In this document: piece by piece, positions 56,807 to 64,000 of the stretch
How positions within the stretch are numbered: the stretch's first letter is position 1
Layout of the letters: each line of letters opens with the position of its first letter
Assembly (NCBI GenBank): GCA_024645085.1
Contig: JAHEGN010000007.1
Coordinates: 1-64,000, forward strand
Reading direction: 5' to 3'
DNA length: 64,000 nt
DNA from: Rhodobiaceae bacterium
GTDB taxonomy: Bacteria; Pseudomonadota; Alphaproteobacteria; RS24
Notes under the pieces: generated by a model
What the model saw: the letters and a program-made list of their open reading frames with translations, nothing else
The model's database searches: none
Told to the model about the DNA's origin: nothing
Translations under genes and position numbers: made by a program

Positions 56807-59278
56807 ATGAAGTTTACAGGCAGGCTTATTCGCGATTTTGCGGGCATTTCGGTGACCTTGCTTGCGCTTGGCCTATTTTTGATTTCTTTATATTTATGGC
56901 GCATGTCGAGCACTTTGCCGAATTACCAGCATTTGTCCGATTACACGCCGCCGGTGATGAGCCGCGCCCATGCCGGCGACGGCAGCTTGATTGCAGAATA
57001 TGCTGAACAGCGGCGCATTTTTGTGCCGATTAATGTAGTGCCGGAACATTTGATTCAGGCGTTCATATCGGCTGAGGACAAAAACTTTTTTGAACACTCC
57101 GGCATTGATTTTGTTGGCGTCATGCGCGCCGTCGTGCAAAACGTCATCAATGTTGCCACGGGCCGACGACTTGAGGGCGCCTCAACAATTACCCAGCAAG
57201 TGGCGAAGAATTTCTTATTGAGCAGCGACGTCACCCTTGAGCGCAAATTGAAAGAAGCGGTTTTGGCGGTTCGGCTGGAAAACACATTCGATAAAAGCCA
57301 ATTATTGGAATTATATTTGAACGAGATTTATCTCGGCATGGGACGCTATGGTGTGGCAGCTGCGGCGTTGCACTATTTCGACAAGCCGCTGAACCAATTA
57401 TCAATCGCCGAAGTGGCATATCTTGCCGCCTTGCCGAAAGCGCCAAATAATTACCACCCGTTTCGACGTCGCGCGCAAGCCATTGCCCGACGCAATTGGG
57501 TCATTGAACGGATGCATGAAAACGGCTTTATCACCGACGCTCAAGTGCTTGAGGCGCAGGCGCAAGATCTAGAAGTCGCAACCCCTGTGTCGGGAATACA
57601 ACGTTATGCAGCGGAATATTATGTTGAAGATGTGCGCCGTCAAGTGAATGCGATTTATGGCAATAAAACGCTTTATGGCGGCGGCTTATCCATTCGCACG
57701 ACATTGAACACTGAATATCAATTAATCGCCGTCAAAGCCCTGCGTAAAGGTCTGGTCAATTATGACCGTCGACACGGATATCGCGGGCCGGTGGCACAAT
57801 TTGAAACCCTGGATGATTGGTGGGAACAAATCACTGAGATTTCCATACCAACTGATTTAGCGCCTTGGCGTTTGGCTGTTGTCTTGGAGGTCGGAGCCGA
57901 TCAAGCTGCAATTGGTCTGCGTCCACGCATGACGCGGGCCCGTCGTTTTGAAGATAAAATTGATTTAGGCTACTTACGCCTGGCTGATGTCAAATGGGCG
58001 CGGGCGGCGCCGGGGCCTGATAATGATTACAAAAATATTGGGCCGCGCATTAAATCCATATCATCGGTATTGAAAATCGGCGATGTGGTTTGGGTGTCGC
58101 CAAAAGATGAAAATGGCCGTTATCAACTCGAACAAGTGCCCGAAGTGAACGGCGCCGTGGTCGCCCTCGACCCGCATACCGGACGGGTTTTGGCAATGGT
58201 CGGCGGTTATAGTTTTCGGGCCAGCGAGTTTAACCGCGCGGCACAAGCCAAACGCCAGCCGGGCTCGGCATTTAAGCCATTTGTTTATGCTGCCGCATTG
58301 GACAGCGGCTTTACCCCCGCCAGTCTTGTGCTTGATGCGCCGTTTGTGATGGAGCAGGGCAATGACCAAGGCTTATGGAAGCCAGAAAACTATGCGCGTC
58401 GTTTTTATGGTCTGTCGACCCTGCGTTTGGGCATGGAGAAAAGCCGCAATCTGATGACGGTGCGCATGGCGCAAGAAATTGGCATGAACAAAATCCGCGA
58501 CTATGCCAAACGCTTTGATATTAACAATTCAATGCCCCGCGTGTTGGCCATGGCTTTAGGGGCGGGTGAGACCAGTCTGATGCGGCTGACGTCGGCCTAT
58601 GCCATGTTGGTGAATGGCGGCAAGCGCATTGAGCCGGTGTTTATTGACCGTATTCAAGACCGATATGGCCACACTCTTTATCGCCATGATGAGCGCGCCT
58701 GCATCGGCTGCAACGCCGAGCAATGGCGCGGCCAGGCACCGCCAGATTTGCTTGATGAGCGCGCCCAAGTCATCTCACCGCAAACCGCCTATCAAGTGGT
58801 GTCCATGCTTGAGGGTGTCGTCAAACGCGGCACGGGCCGGCGTATCAGCTCTATTGGTAAACCATTGGCCGGCAAAACCGGCACCACCAATGACAGCCGT
58901 GACGCATGGTTCGTTGGCTTTTCAGCCGATTTAGCGGTCGGTGTGTATGTCGGTTATGATGACAATCGTTCGCTCGGCGATGGCGAGTCAGGTGGCCGCG
59001 TCGCTGGTCCCATTTTTCAAGATTTCATGGCTGAAGCGCTGAAAACTATGCCGACCCCGCCATTTCGTATTCCGTCGGGGGTTAGCCTTGTCAGAATTAA
59101 CGCTGTGACCGGTAAATTGGCGGCGCCGGATGATGAAACCGTCATTCTTGAGGCCTTCAAAATTGGCACAGAACCCTCAGCTGGTCGCAAGCAAGCGATT
59201 GTCAATGGCAGCACCGGCGGGCAAAGGCTCGGCGTGCAAGATGACGCCATTGGTGCGGGCACAGGTGGGCTTTACTAA
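56807..59278 (+). CDS. mrcA: Penicillin-binding protein 1A (bifunctional)
   Basis: Polymerises and cross-links peptidoglycan. Membrane anchor at about 13-33; GT51 transglycosylase with catalytic Glu in ISAEDKNFFEH and EGASTITQQVAKN; then an OB-like insertion; then the transpeptidase with the acylated Ser in GSAFKPF, the S-x-N in EKSRNLM and GKTGTTND. ATG 56807 is used; 19 earlier open codons lack an anchor signal. 823 residues is typical of alphaproteobacterial PBP1A. amiC-mrcA-prfB is a conserved run. Confidence 0.96.
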   Translation: MKFTGRLIRDFAGISVTLLALGLFLISLYLWRMSSTLPNYQHLSDYTPPVMSRAHAGDGSLIAEYAEQRRIFVPINVVPEHLIQAFISAEDKNFFEHSGIDFVGVMRAVVQNVINVATGRRLEGASTITQQVAKNFLLSSDVTLERKLKEAVLAVRLENTFDKSQLLELYLNEIYLGMGRYGVAAAALHYFDKPLNQLSIAEVAYLAALPKAPNNYHPFRRRAQAIARRNWVIERMHENGFITDAQVLEAQAQDLEVATPVSGIQRYAAEYYVEDVRRQVNAIYGNKTLYGGGLSIRTTLNTEYQLIAVKALRKGLVNYDRRHGYRGPVAQFETLDDWWEQITEISIPTDLAPWRLAVVLEVGADQAAIGLRPRMTRARRFEDKIDLGYLRLADVKWARAAPGPDNDYKNIGPRIKSISSVLKIGDVVWVSPKDENGRYQLEQVPEVNGAVVALDPHTGRVLAMVGGYSFRASEFNRAAQAKRQPGSAFKPFVYAAALDSGFTPASLVLDAPFVMEQGNDQGLWKPENYARRFYGLSTLRLGMEKSRNLMTVRMAQEIGMNKIRDYAKRFDINNSMPRVLAMALGAGETSLMRLTSAYAMLVNGGKRIEPVFIDRIQDRYGHTLYRHDERACIGCNAEQWRGQAPPDLLDERAQVISPQTAYQVVSMLEGVVKRGTGRRISSIGKPLAGKTGTTNDSRDAWFVGFSADLAVGVYVGYDDNRSLGDGESGGRVAGPIFQDFMAEALKTMPTPPFRIPSGVSLVRINAVTGKLAAPDDETVILEAFKIGTEPSAGRKQAIVNGSTGGQRLGVQDDAIGAGTGGLY

Positions 59279-59322
59279 AAATGATTGCTGGCTATTGTCT
59301 GTAGCAAGCAAAGGAAACTGAC

Positions 59323-60462
59323 ATGCGTGCCGAAGTAAATGTTTATATTGTCCGGATTAAGCAATCCATTGAATTGCTGCGCCGCCATCTCGATTGGGAT
59401 AAGGCTCTGGCGCGCCTAGAGGAACTTAATAGGGCCGCCGAAGACCCTGACTTGTGGAATAATCCGGAGCAAGCGCAAGCCAAAATGCAAGAGCGCATGC
59501 GTTTGGAAAATGCCATTCAAACATGCAAAACCCTGCAGTCAGAAATGGATGATCATGTCGATATGATTGCCATGGGTGAAGCCGAGGGCGATAGCGACAT
59601 TGTCGCCGAATCCGAGGCGGCGCTGGCTGATTTGCAGAGTCGCGCCGAGCGCATGGAAGTAGAAACGCTGCTGTCGGGCGAGGCCGATAGCAATGATGTT
59701 TATCTCGAAGTACACGCCGGCGCCGGTGGCACAGAAAGCCAAGATTGGGCTAGTATGTTGCTGCGCATGTATCTGCGGTGGGCCGAGAAAAAAGGCTATA
59801 AGGCAACGATAATTGAGCAAACCGATGGCGAAGAGGCCGGTATTAAATCAGCAACGATTGAGATTAATGGCCATAATGCGTATGGCTGGGCGAAAACTGA
59901 ATCTGGGGTTCACCGCTTGGTGCGCATTTCACCATTTGATAGCAATGCCCGCCGTCACACGAGTTTTGCCAGCGTCTGGTGCTATCCGGTGGTTGATGAC
60001 ACGATTGCCGTGGATGTGGCCGAGTCGGATGTGCGTATTGATACTTTCCGCGCCAGTGGCGCTGGTGGCCAGCATGTGAACACCACGGATAGTGCTGTGC
60101 GCATCACCCATTTAGAAACCAATATTGTGGTACAATGTCAAAACCAGCGCTCGCAGCACAAAAACCGCGCCACCGCTTGGGCGATGTTGCGGGCGCGCTT
60201 ATATGAATTAGAACTGCAAAAGCGCGAAGCAGAAGCCATGGCCAATGCTGAACAAAAAACCGAAATTGGTTGGGGCCATCAAATTCGCTCTTATGTTTTG
60301 CAGCCCTATCAAATGGTCAAAGATTTGCGAACTGGTGTTGAGAGCGGCAATCCGTCGGCGGTGCTTGATGGCGCGCTTGATCCATTTATGGAAGCGGCTT
60401 TGGCGCAACGCGTCAATGGCGAGGCCGGCAGCGATAATGTGGCCAGTGAAGATTTAGCTTAA
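59323..60462 (+). CDS. prfB: Peptide chain release factor 2
   Basis: Terminates translation at UGA and UAA. The stop-recognition SPF is in [15 protein letters not shown] near 204, and the peptidyl-hydrolysis GGQ in [17 protein letters not shown] near 247. The N-terminal part reads straight through [17 protein letters not shown] with no in-frame UGA, so the programmed frameshift that autoregulates prfB in E. coli is absent. 379 residues. AAAGGAA precedes the ATG. The stop shares TTAA with the bactofilin stop. Confidence 0.96.
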   Translation: MRAEVNVYIVRIKQSIELLRRHLDWDKALARLEELNRAAEDPDLWNNPEQAQAKMQERMRLENAIQTCKTLQSEMDDHVDMIAMGEAEGDSDIVAESEAALADLQSRAERMEVETLLSGEADSNDVYLEVHAGAGGTESQDWASMLLRMYLRWAEKKGYKATIIEQTDGEEAGIKSATIEINGHNAYGWAKTESGVHRLVRISPFDSNARRHTSFASVWCYPVVDDTIAVDVAESDVRIDTFRASGAGGQHVNTTDSAVRITHLETNIVVQCQNQRSQHKNRATAWAMLRARLYELELQKREAEAMANAEQKTEIGWGHQIRSYVLQPYQMVKDLRTGVESGNPSAVLDGALDPFMEAALAQRVNGEAGSDNVASEDLA

Positions 60463-60857
60463 TGCGGCTGAACGCTTGCGCCCTCGTTTGGCAGGCTTTG
60501 CGGCGCGGCTTGCCCGAGCGGGTCTTTTTCGTGAATCGCGCGACCATCAAATTGCGCACCAGATTCAACCGCTAACGCCGTGTGATGAATATCACCGGCA
60601 ACGACACATTTGGCACATAGATGCACTTGTAAGGCGCGGATTGTTCCGGTGACGCGACCATAGACGGTAACGATTTCAGCTATTAATTCGCCCTCAACCT
60701 CGGCTGAGGCGCCAATGGTGATGGCGTGAGACGCCATATCACCTTGCAATTTACCTTCAATTTGAACATCGCCAGATGACACAAATTGCCCAATGATCTT
60801 GGCGTCTTTGCCAATAATTGATGGCGCCATTTTGTTTAACTTTTGAGCTTCAGCCAT
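60459..60857 (-). CDS. Bactofilin
   Basis: 132-residue polymer-forming cytoskeletal protein. The beta-helix core has the repeating pattern of short hydrophobic strands and Gly turns from about 18 to 110 ([49 protein letters not shown]), followed by a short disordered tail. It forms filaments without nucleotide and often recruits a cell-wall hydrolase to set local shape. The M23 peptidase gene ends 11 nt upstream on the same strand, a pairing known from bacA-lmdC and ccmA-csd1. Confidence 0.93.
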   Translation of the reverse strand: MAEAQKLNKMAPSIIGKDAKIIGQFVSSGDVQIEGKLQGDMASHAITIGASAEVEGELIAEIVTVYGRVTGTIRALQVHLCAKCVVAGDIHHTALAVESGAQFDGRAIHEKDPLGQAAPQSLPNEGASVQPH

Positions 60858-60868
60858 TTTTTATCCAA

Positions 60869-62212
60869 TCACTCGGTTTTGCTCTCAATGGTTTCAGCGA
60901 TATTAAAAATCTGTTTTCCCGTATTGAGGAAAGCGATTGGGTCACGCACTTTACCGTCGAACCAAATTTCATAATGCAAATGGGGCCCCGTACTGCGCCC
61001 ACTGTTGCCAGCATCAGCGATATGCTGCTGGAACTCGACCCGCTGGCCACGTTGTACGCGGCTACGGTTCAAATGAGCATAGCGCGTGCGAAAGCCATTG
61101 CCATGGTCAATTTCAACCATCAGTCCATAGGGGCCTTTATATCCGGCTTGGGTGACCGTACCTGGCAAGGTCGTGTGCACCGGCGTTCCCGTCGGTGTAC
61201 CAAAATCAACACCGGCATGAAAAGCGGCGCGTTTTTTGAAAGGGTCCATACGGGCGCCAAAACCACTAGTAAGGCTGTAGTCATGAATCGGCGTGGCCAG
61301 GGGAATTTTGGTCATTGACTGGCTGAGGTTTTGCAGTCGGTCAAGATTGTTTGAAATACGATAGATCTGCTGATGCAGACGCGAGTTTAATCCGGCTCTG
61401 TCGCTGAGCGGAATATAAGGGCCGCCGATCGCTAAGGCGCTCTCAGGCAATACCCGAGCCATGAAGTTTTCAGTATCCAGAATGTCAGTTCCGGCAATCA
61501 CTTCTTCGAATTCTCTGACTTTCTCGTCGACACTTTCTTCTAGCGCATCCAGCATGTCGCGCTGGCGTGTGTCGAGGCTGGTGATACGGCTGTAGACGTC
61601 TTTTGAGACATGTGGCAGCGCAAGTGGTGTCGCAGCGGCGACTGTGTCAGCTGCAACATTTTGTGCCAATCGCAGACCCGCAGGAGATGCGCTGGCTGTA
61701 AGATTGCGACTTTCCATCACTTGATGCACCTGATCGCTGGTGCGACCAACCAATTCAACGGCGCTTTTATTACGCTTAGAGCGCTTGGCAACGCTGGCGA
61801 ATGCTTCTTGCATGGAGCGCAAATTGCTTGAGACGCGGGCGTTTTGCTCCATCACAGTATTTAACTGATTGTGGCGGGCTTCTAATTTGTCTGTTGTTTG
61901 CGTAAACCAGTCACGGGTCAGCACAAGCTGTGCGTTCAAATCATCATAGGCGCGTTGCAAGCGGCTGAGTTCGGTTTCATAAGCCAATTGCATTTCGCGC
62001 AATTGCGCCTCGCGTTGGTTAACAATTCTGTCTTGAAACAACACATTGACGCTAGCAAAGCCGACCCACAAGCAAACCGCCATCAAAAAACTACTGAGCA
62101 AAATTTGGCTGCGCGTTGACAGAGGAACAAAAGTAACTTTGCCCTGGCTGCGAATATAAATTTGTTTGTCAGCAAATATTCTATTTATGCGCGTTTTGAT
62201 TTTTGACATCAT
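60869..62212 (-). CDS. M23 family metallopeptidase with coiled coil
   Basis: 447 residues: basic cytoplasmic N-terminus, membrane segment at about 34-55 (ILLSSFLMAVCLWVGFASVNVLF), long coiled-coil region at about 60-270, and a C-terminal LytM domain. The zinc site appears complete: HAGVDFGTPTG, TRYAHLN and GPHLHYEIW provide the His and Asp ligands. An active DD-endopeptidase is therefore expected. The bactofilin gene lies 11 nt downstream, matching the LmdC/Csd1-type hydrolases that work with bactofilins. The start could be ATG 62212 or 62209. Confidence 0.92.
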   Translation of the reverse strand: MMSKIKTRINRIFADKQIYIRSQGKVTFVPLSTRSQILLSSFLMAVCLWVGFASVNVLFQDRIVNQREAQLREMQLAYETELSRLQRAYDDLNAQLVLTRDWFTQTTDKLEARHNQLNTVMEQNARVSSNLRSMQEAFASVAKRSKRNKSAVELVGRTSDQVHQVMESRNLTASASPAGLRLAQNVAADTVAAATPLALPHVSKDVYSRITSLDTRQRDMLDALEESVDEKVREFEEVIAGTDILDTENFMARVLPESALAIGGPYIPLSDRAGLNSRLHQQIYRISNNLDRLQNLSQSMTKIPLATPIHDYSLTSGFGARMDPFKKRAAFHAGVDFGTPTGTPVHTTLPGTVTQAGYKGPYGLMVEIDHGNGFRTRYAHLNRSRVQRGQRVEFQQHIADAGNSGRSTGPHLHYEIWFDGKVRDPIAFLNTGKQIFNIAETIESKTE

Positions 62213-62282
62213 TTCACCGAATTAAGATGCGTTTGTCTCAAAAAATGTAAGAAAATGCAAGCGTTTGCTCATAATTATGAGT

Positions 62283-63089
62283 TTACTGCAAATGGTAGTA
62301 ATGCGCTGGAAGCCCAGCTTGCGCGCGCGCCTCATCGTTAAATGGCGGTTTGAGGCGACCAGTAAAATAGCGTTCAACCATGGTTTGAAAGCTGTTTTCA
62401 GGGGTGAGGTTTTGTTCTTGGCACAAATAATGGAACCAGCGCGTGCCAGCTTTGACATGGGTTTTTTCATCTTCGAAAATAATTTCCAGCATTTTCGCCG
62501 ATTTATCATCGCCAGCTTGCGAAAACTTTTGCATCATCAACGGTGTCACATCAAGGCCCCGCGCTTCTAAAACCAGAGGCACAATCACCAAACGGCCAAG
62601 TAAATCATCGCGCGTGTCATAGGCCGCTTGCCATAAACCATCATGGGCTGGCAGATCACCATAGTGCATGTCGAGCTCTTCTAGTCGGTCGGCCAGCATC
62701 AGAAAATGCCGGGCTTCGTCGGCCCCAACTTTTATCCAATCATCAATAAAATCATCCGGCACTTCAGCAGTGATAAAACGCCCAATTAAATCAAAAGCCA
62801 GATCAATAGCGTTCAGCTCAATATGAGCGAGCGCATGTAATTGAGTTTTGCGACCGGTCGGGCTCGACATGCGTCGCTTGGGCATATCTTGCGGCGCGAT
62901 TAATTGCGGTGCGGCTGGGCGGGCCGGGCGATCTGGCCAATCTTTCGAGGCCGTTTTATCGCGCTGTAAGCTACCATTGCGCCATTGGCTGGCTGTCTCG
63001 CGGGCTTTGGCCGCCTTGTCGCGCGCGTCAGAGGTCAGCAAAACATTGCGACAAGCATGGGCGAGAGAGGAGGTGGCCGCGCTCATCAT
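62283..63089 (-). CDS. DUF455 ferritin-like protein
   Basis: 268 residues. The all-helical core carries the carboxylate/His residues expected of a di-iron site: ALAHIELNAIDLAFDL, KVGADEARHFLMLADRLEEL, PLVLEARGLDVTP and EDEKTHVKAGTRWF. DUF455 proteins lie in the ferritin-like superfamily and are of unknown function. The N-terminal about 80 residues are basic and less conserved. Its ATG overlaps the stop of the peroxiredoxin gene upstream, so the pair is co-translated and perhaps linked by oxidative stress. Confidence 0.85.
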   Translation of the reverse strand: MMSAATSSLAHACRNVLLTSDARDKAAKARETASQWRNGSLQRDKTASKDWPDRPARPAAPQLIAPQDMPKRRMSSPTGRKTQLHALAHIELNAIDLAFDLIGRFITAEVPDDFIDDWIKVGADEARHFLMLADRLEELDMHYGDLPAHDGLWQAAYDTRDDLLGRLVIVPLVLEARGLDVTPLMMQKFSQAGDDKSAKMLEIIFEDEKTHVKAGTRWFHYLCQEQNLTPENSFQTMVERYFTGRLKPPFNDEARAQAGLPAHYYHLQ

Positions 63090-63559
63090 CAGGCGCCTTG
63101 TGCTGCCTCAAGAACCGCTGCGACATGGCCTTTGACTTTTACTTTGCGCCAAATCTGCTGGATATTGCCCGCCTCATTAATCAAAAAGGTAGCCCGCTCA
63201 ATACCCATATATTTGCGACCATACATATTCTTCTCAACCCATACGCCATAGGCCTGAAGCATTTTTTGCTCAGGGTCGCTGAGCAGGGTCACAGATAAAT
63301 TGTGCTTTGCCTTAAATTTGTCATGTTTTTCGACACTATCAGCAGAGACCCCAATGATTTGCGTATTGGCGGCGGTGAAAGCTTTAATATGAGTGGTAAA
63401 ATCAATAGCTTCAGTCGTGCAACCGGGCGTGTCGTCTTTAGGGTAGAAATAAATCACCAGTTTCTGACCAGCATAATCTTTCAAGGCAACGGTGCGGCCG
63501 CCATCGGCTTCAAGCGAAAATTGCGGGGCTATATCATTGAGTGCGAGAGCATTTGTCAT
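63089..63559 (-). CDS. bcp: Thioredoxin-dependent thiol peroxidase, 1-Cys BCP type
   Basis: Peroxiredoxin reducing hydroperoxides. 156 residues with YPKDDTPGCTTEAIDF holding the peroxidatic Cys47. The resolving Cys five residues later, found in E. coli BCP, is Asp52 here, and Cys47 is the only Cys in the protein, so it must resolve with another thiol. The C-terminal Arg-containing GIERATFLINEAG is typical. It ends inside the start of the DUF455 gene. Confidence 0.94.
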   Translation of the reverse strand: MTNALALNDIAPQFSLEADGGRTVALKDYAGQKLVIYFYPKDDTPGCTTEAIDFTTHIKAFTAANTQIIGVSADSVEKHDKFKAKHNLSVTLLSDPEQKMLQAYGVWVEKNMYGRKYMGIERATFLINEAGNIQQIWRKVKVKGHVAAVLEAAQGA

Positions 63560-63674
63560 TGGCTATCCTTAAATATCGTGAAACGGTTATCAGACTCAGT
63601 TTTATATTGTATATGGCAATTTGGACTGCCCGACTATTTTTTCAAGCCAAGCATTTGGCCCATGGAGTGAACAG

Positions 63675-64000
63675 GTGTTAATCACCGGCGCAAAATTTTT
63701 GATACGATGGTCTCTGGTGACTGTCTCGCTTTTGGGCGTCGGCTTTGCTGCGCTTATTTTTGTATCGCGCTTTACGCCTGTGTCATTGGGCTTGGTTGAG
63801 GGTGGTGTGGCCTATTTTGCAGGCCGCAGTACCGGCACCAATGTAGAAATTGACGGCGCACAATTGTTGTGGTCTGAGGGCCAGAATTTCCCCGCCCTCA
63901 AAATCGGCCGCGTTGAATTTGTCGACAGCGACGCATTTACAGCGCGCCTCGGGGACGTCTTTGTTGCCCCCAGCCGACGAGCTTTCGTCGATGAATTTAC
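63675..64000 (+). CDS. AsmA/DUF3971-like membrane protein, N-terminal part
   Basis: Runs off the right edge; 108 residues are visible from GTG 63675, which has GGAG seven bases upstream. A membrane anchor at about 14-33 (LVTVSLLGVGFAALIFVSRF) is followed by VSLGLVEGGVAYFAGRSTGTNVEIDGAQLLWSEGQNFPALKIGRVEF, which resembles the beta-strand opening of DUF3971/YhdP-type AsmA-like proteins, thought to move phospholipid between membranes. The identification rests on this short region and on a position beside bcp that I recall in relatives. Confidence 0.6.
   Translation, partial: MLITGAKFLIRWSLVTVSLLGVGFAALIFVSRFTPVSLGLVEGGVAYFAGRSTGTNVEIDGAQLLWSEGQNFPALKIGRVEFVDSDAFTARLGDVFVAPSRRAFVDEF

Noticed and set aside
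1-64000. tRNA genes, CRISPR arrays, insertion sequences or prophage
   Set aside because: No T-loop-like motifs in intergenic space, no repeat-spacer pattern, no transposase or phage frames were seen.

Overview
The window is a 64 kb piece of an alphaproteobacterial chromosome. Gene content and order support this: rpsF-rpsR-DUF2232-rplI-dnaB-alr-mlaE-mlaF-radA-cvpA-purF, purN-purM / DUF2066-perM-hdaA-ppk-ppx / rnd-aspS, an NDUFA12-type complex I accessory gene beside mlaD and DUF2155, and a bactofilin/M23 pair. I cannot name an order or genus. By eye GC is near 50%. Genes are packed very tightly and no tRNA, rRNA, CRISPR, prophage or insertion sequence was seen, so this looks like core chromosome.

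Layout. 0-7.3 kb is a surface-polysaccharide block: the tail of a putative membrane-bound hydrolase, DUF6165, an FkbM methyltransferase, an O-antigen ligase, a heptosyltransferase-like GT9, a GT4, and gmd-fcl for GDP-L-fucose. 7.4-11.8 kb holds panB and the yfgM-bamB-der group. 11.8-22.7 kb is a long leftward run from rpsF to an SDR gene: ribosomal proteins S6, S18 and L9, the replicative helicase, alanine racemase, Mla lipid transport, RadA, CvpA and PurF. 22.9-28.0 kb runs rightward with fatty-acid synthesis (fabD, fabG, acpP, fabF), mltG and gmk. 28.0-31.1 kb runs leftward: surA, rsmA and a zinc alcohol dehydrogenase. 31.3-33.7 kb has pepA, holC and ndk. 33.7-45.3 kb has purN-purM, DUF2066, perM, hdaA, ppk-ppx, rnd and aspS. 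45.3-50.3 kb has NDUFA12, mlaD, DUF2155, accBC, aroQ and thiSG. 50.3-60.5 kb has a DsbA-type oxidoreductase, an M48 protease, RNase E, AmiC, PBP1A and RF2. 60.5-64 kb has bactofilin, an M23 endopeptidase, a DUF455 ferritin-like protein, a 1-Cys peroxiredoxin and the start of an AsmA/DUF3971-like protein.

Envelope building is a theme: precursor supply (Alr, Fab, Gmd/Fcl), peptidoglycan synthesis and cutting (PBP1A, MltG, AmiC, M23), outer-membrane assembly (BamB, SurA, M48, Mla) and shape (bactofilin).

I found no clear undescribed multi-gene system. The points most worth a second look are regulatory and structural. All eight convergent gene junctions are 21 nt or shorter, and three share one palindromic TTAA as both stop codons. 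The rpsF leader can pair with its own Shine-Dalgarno and its promoter interleaves with a fabD promoter candidate. Several genes usual at these loci (lptFGD, pdxA, yicC, aat) are absent from their expected places. TGTCA-type repeats precede ppk.
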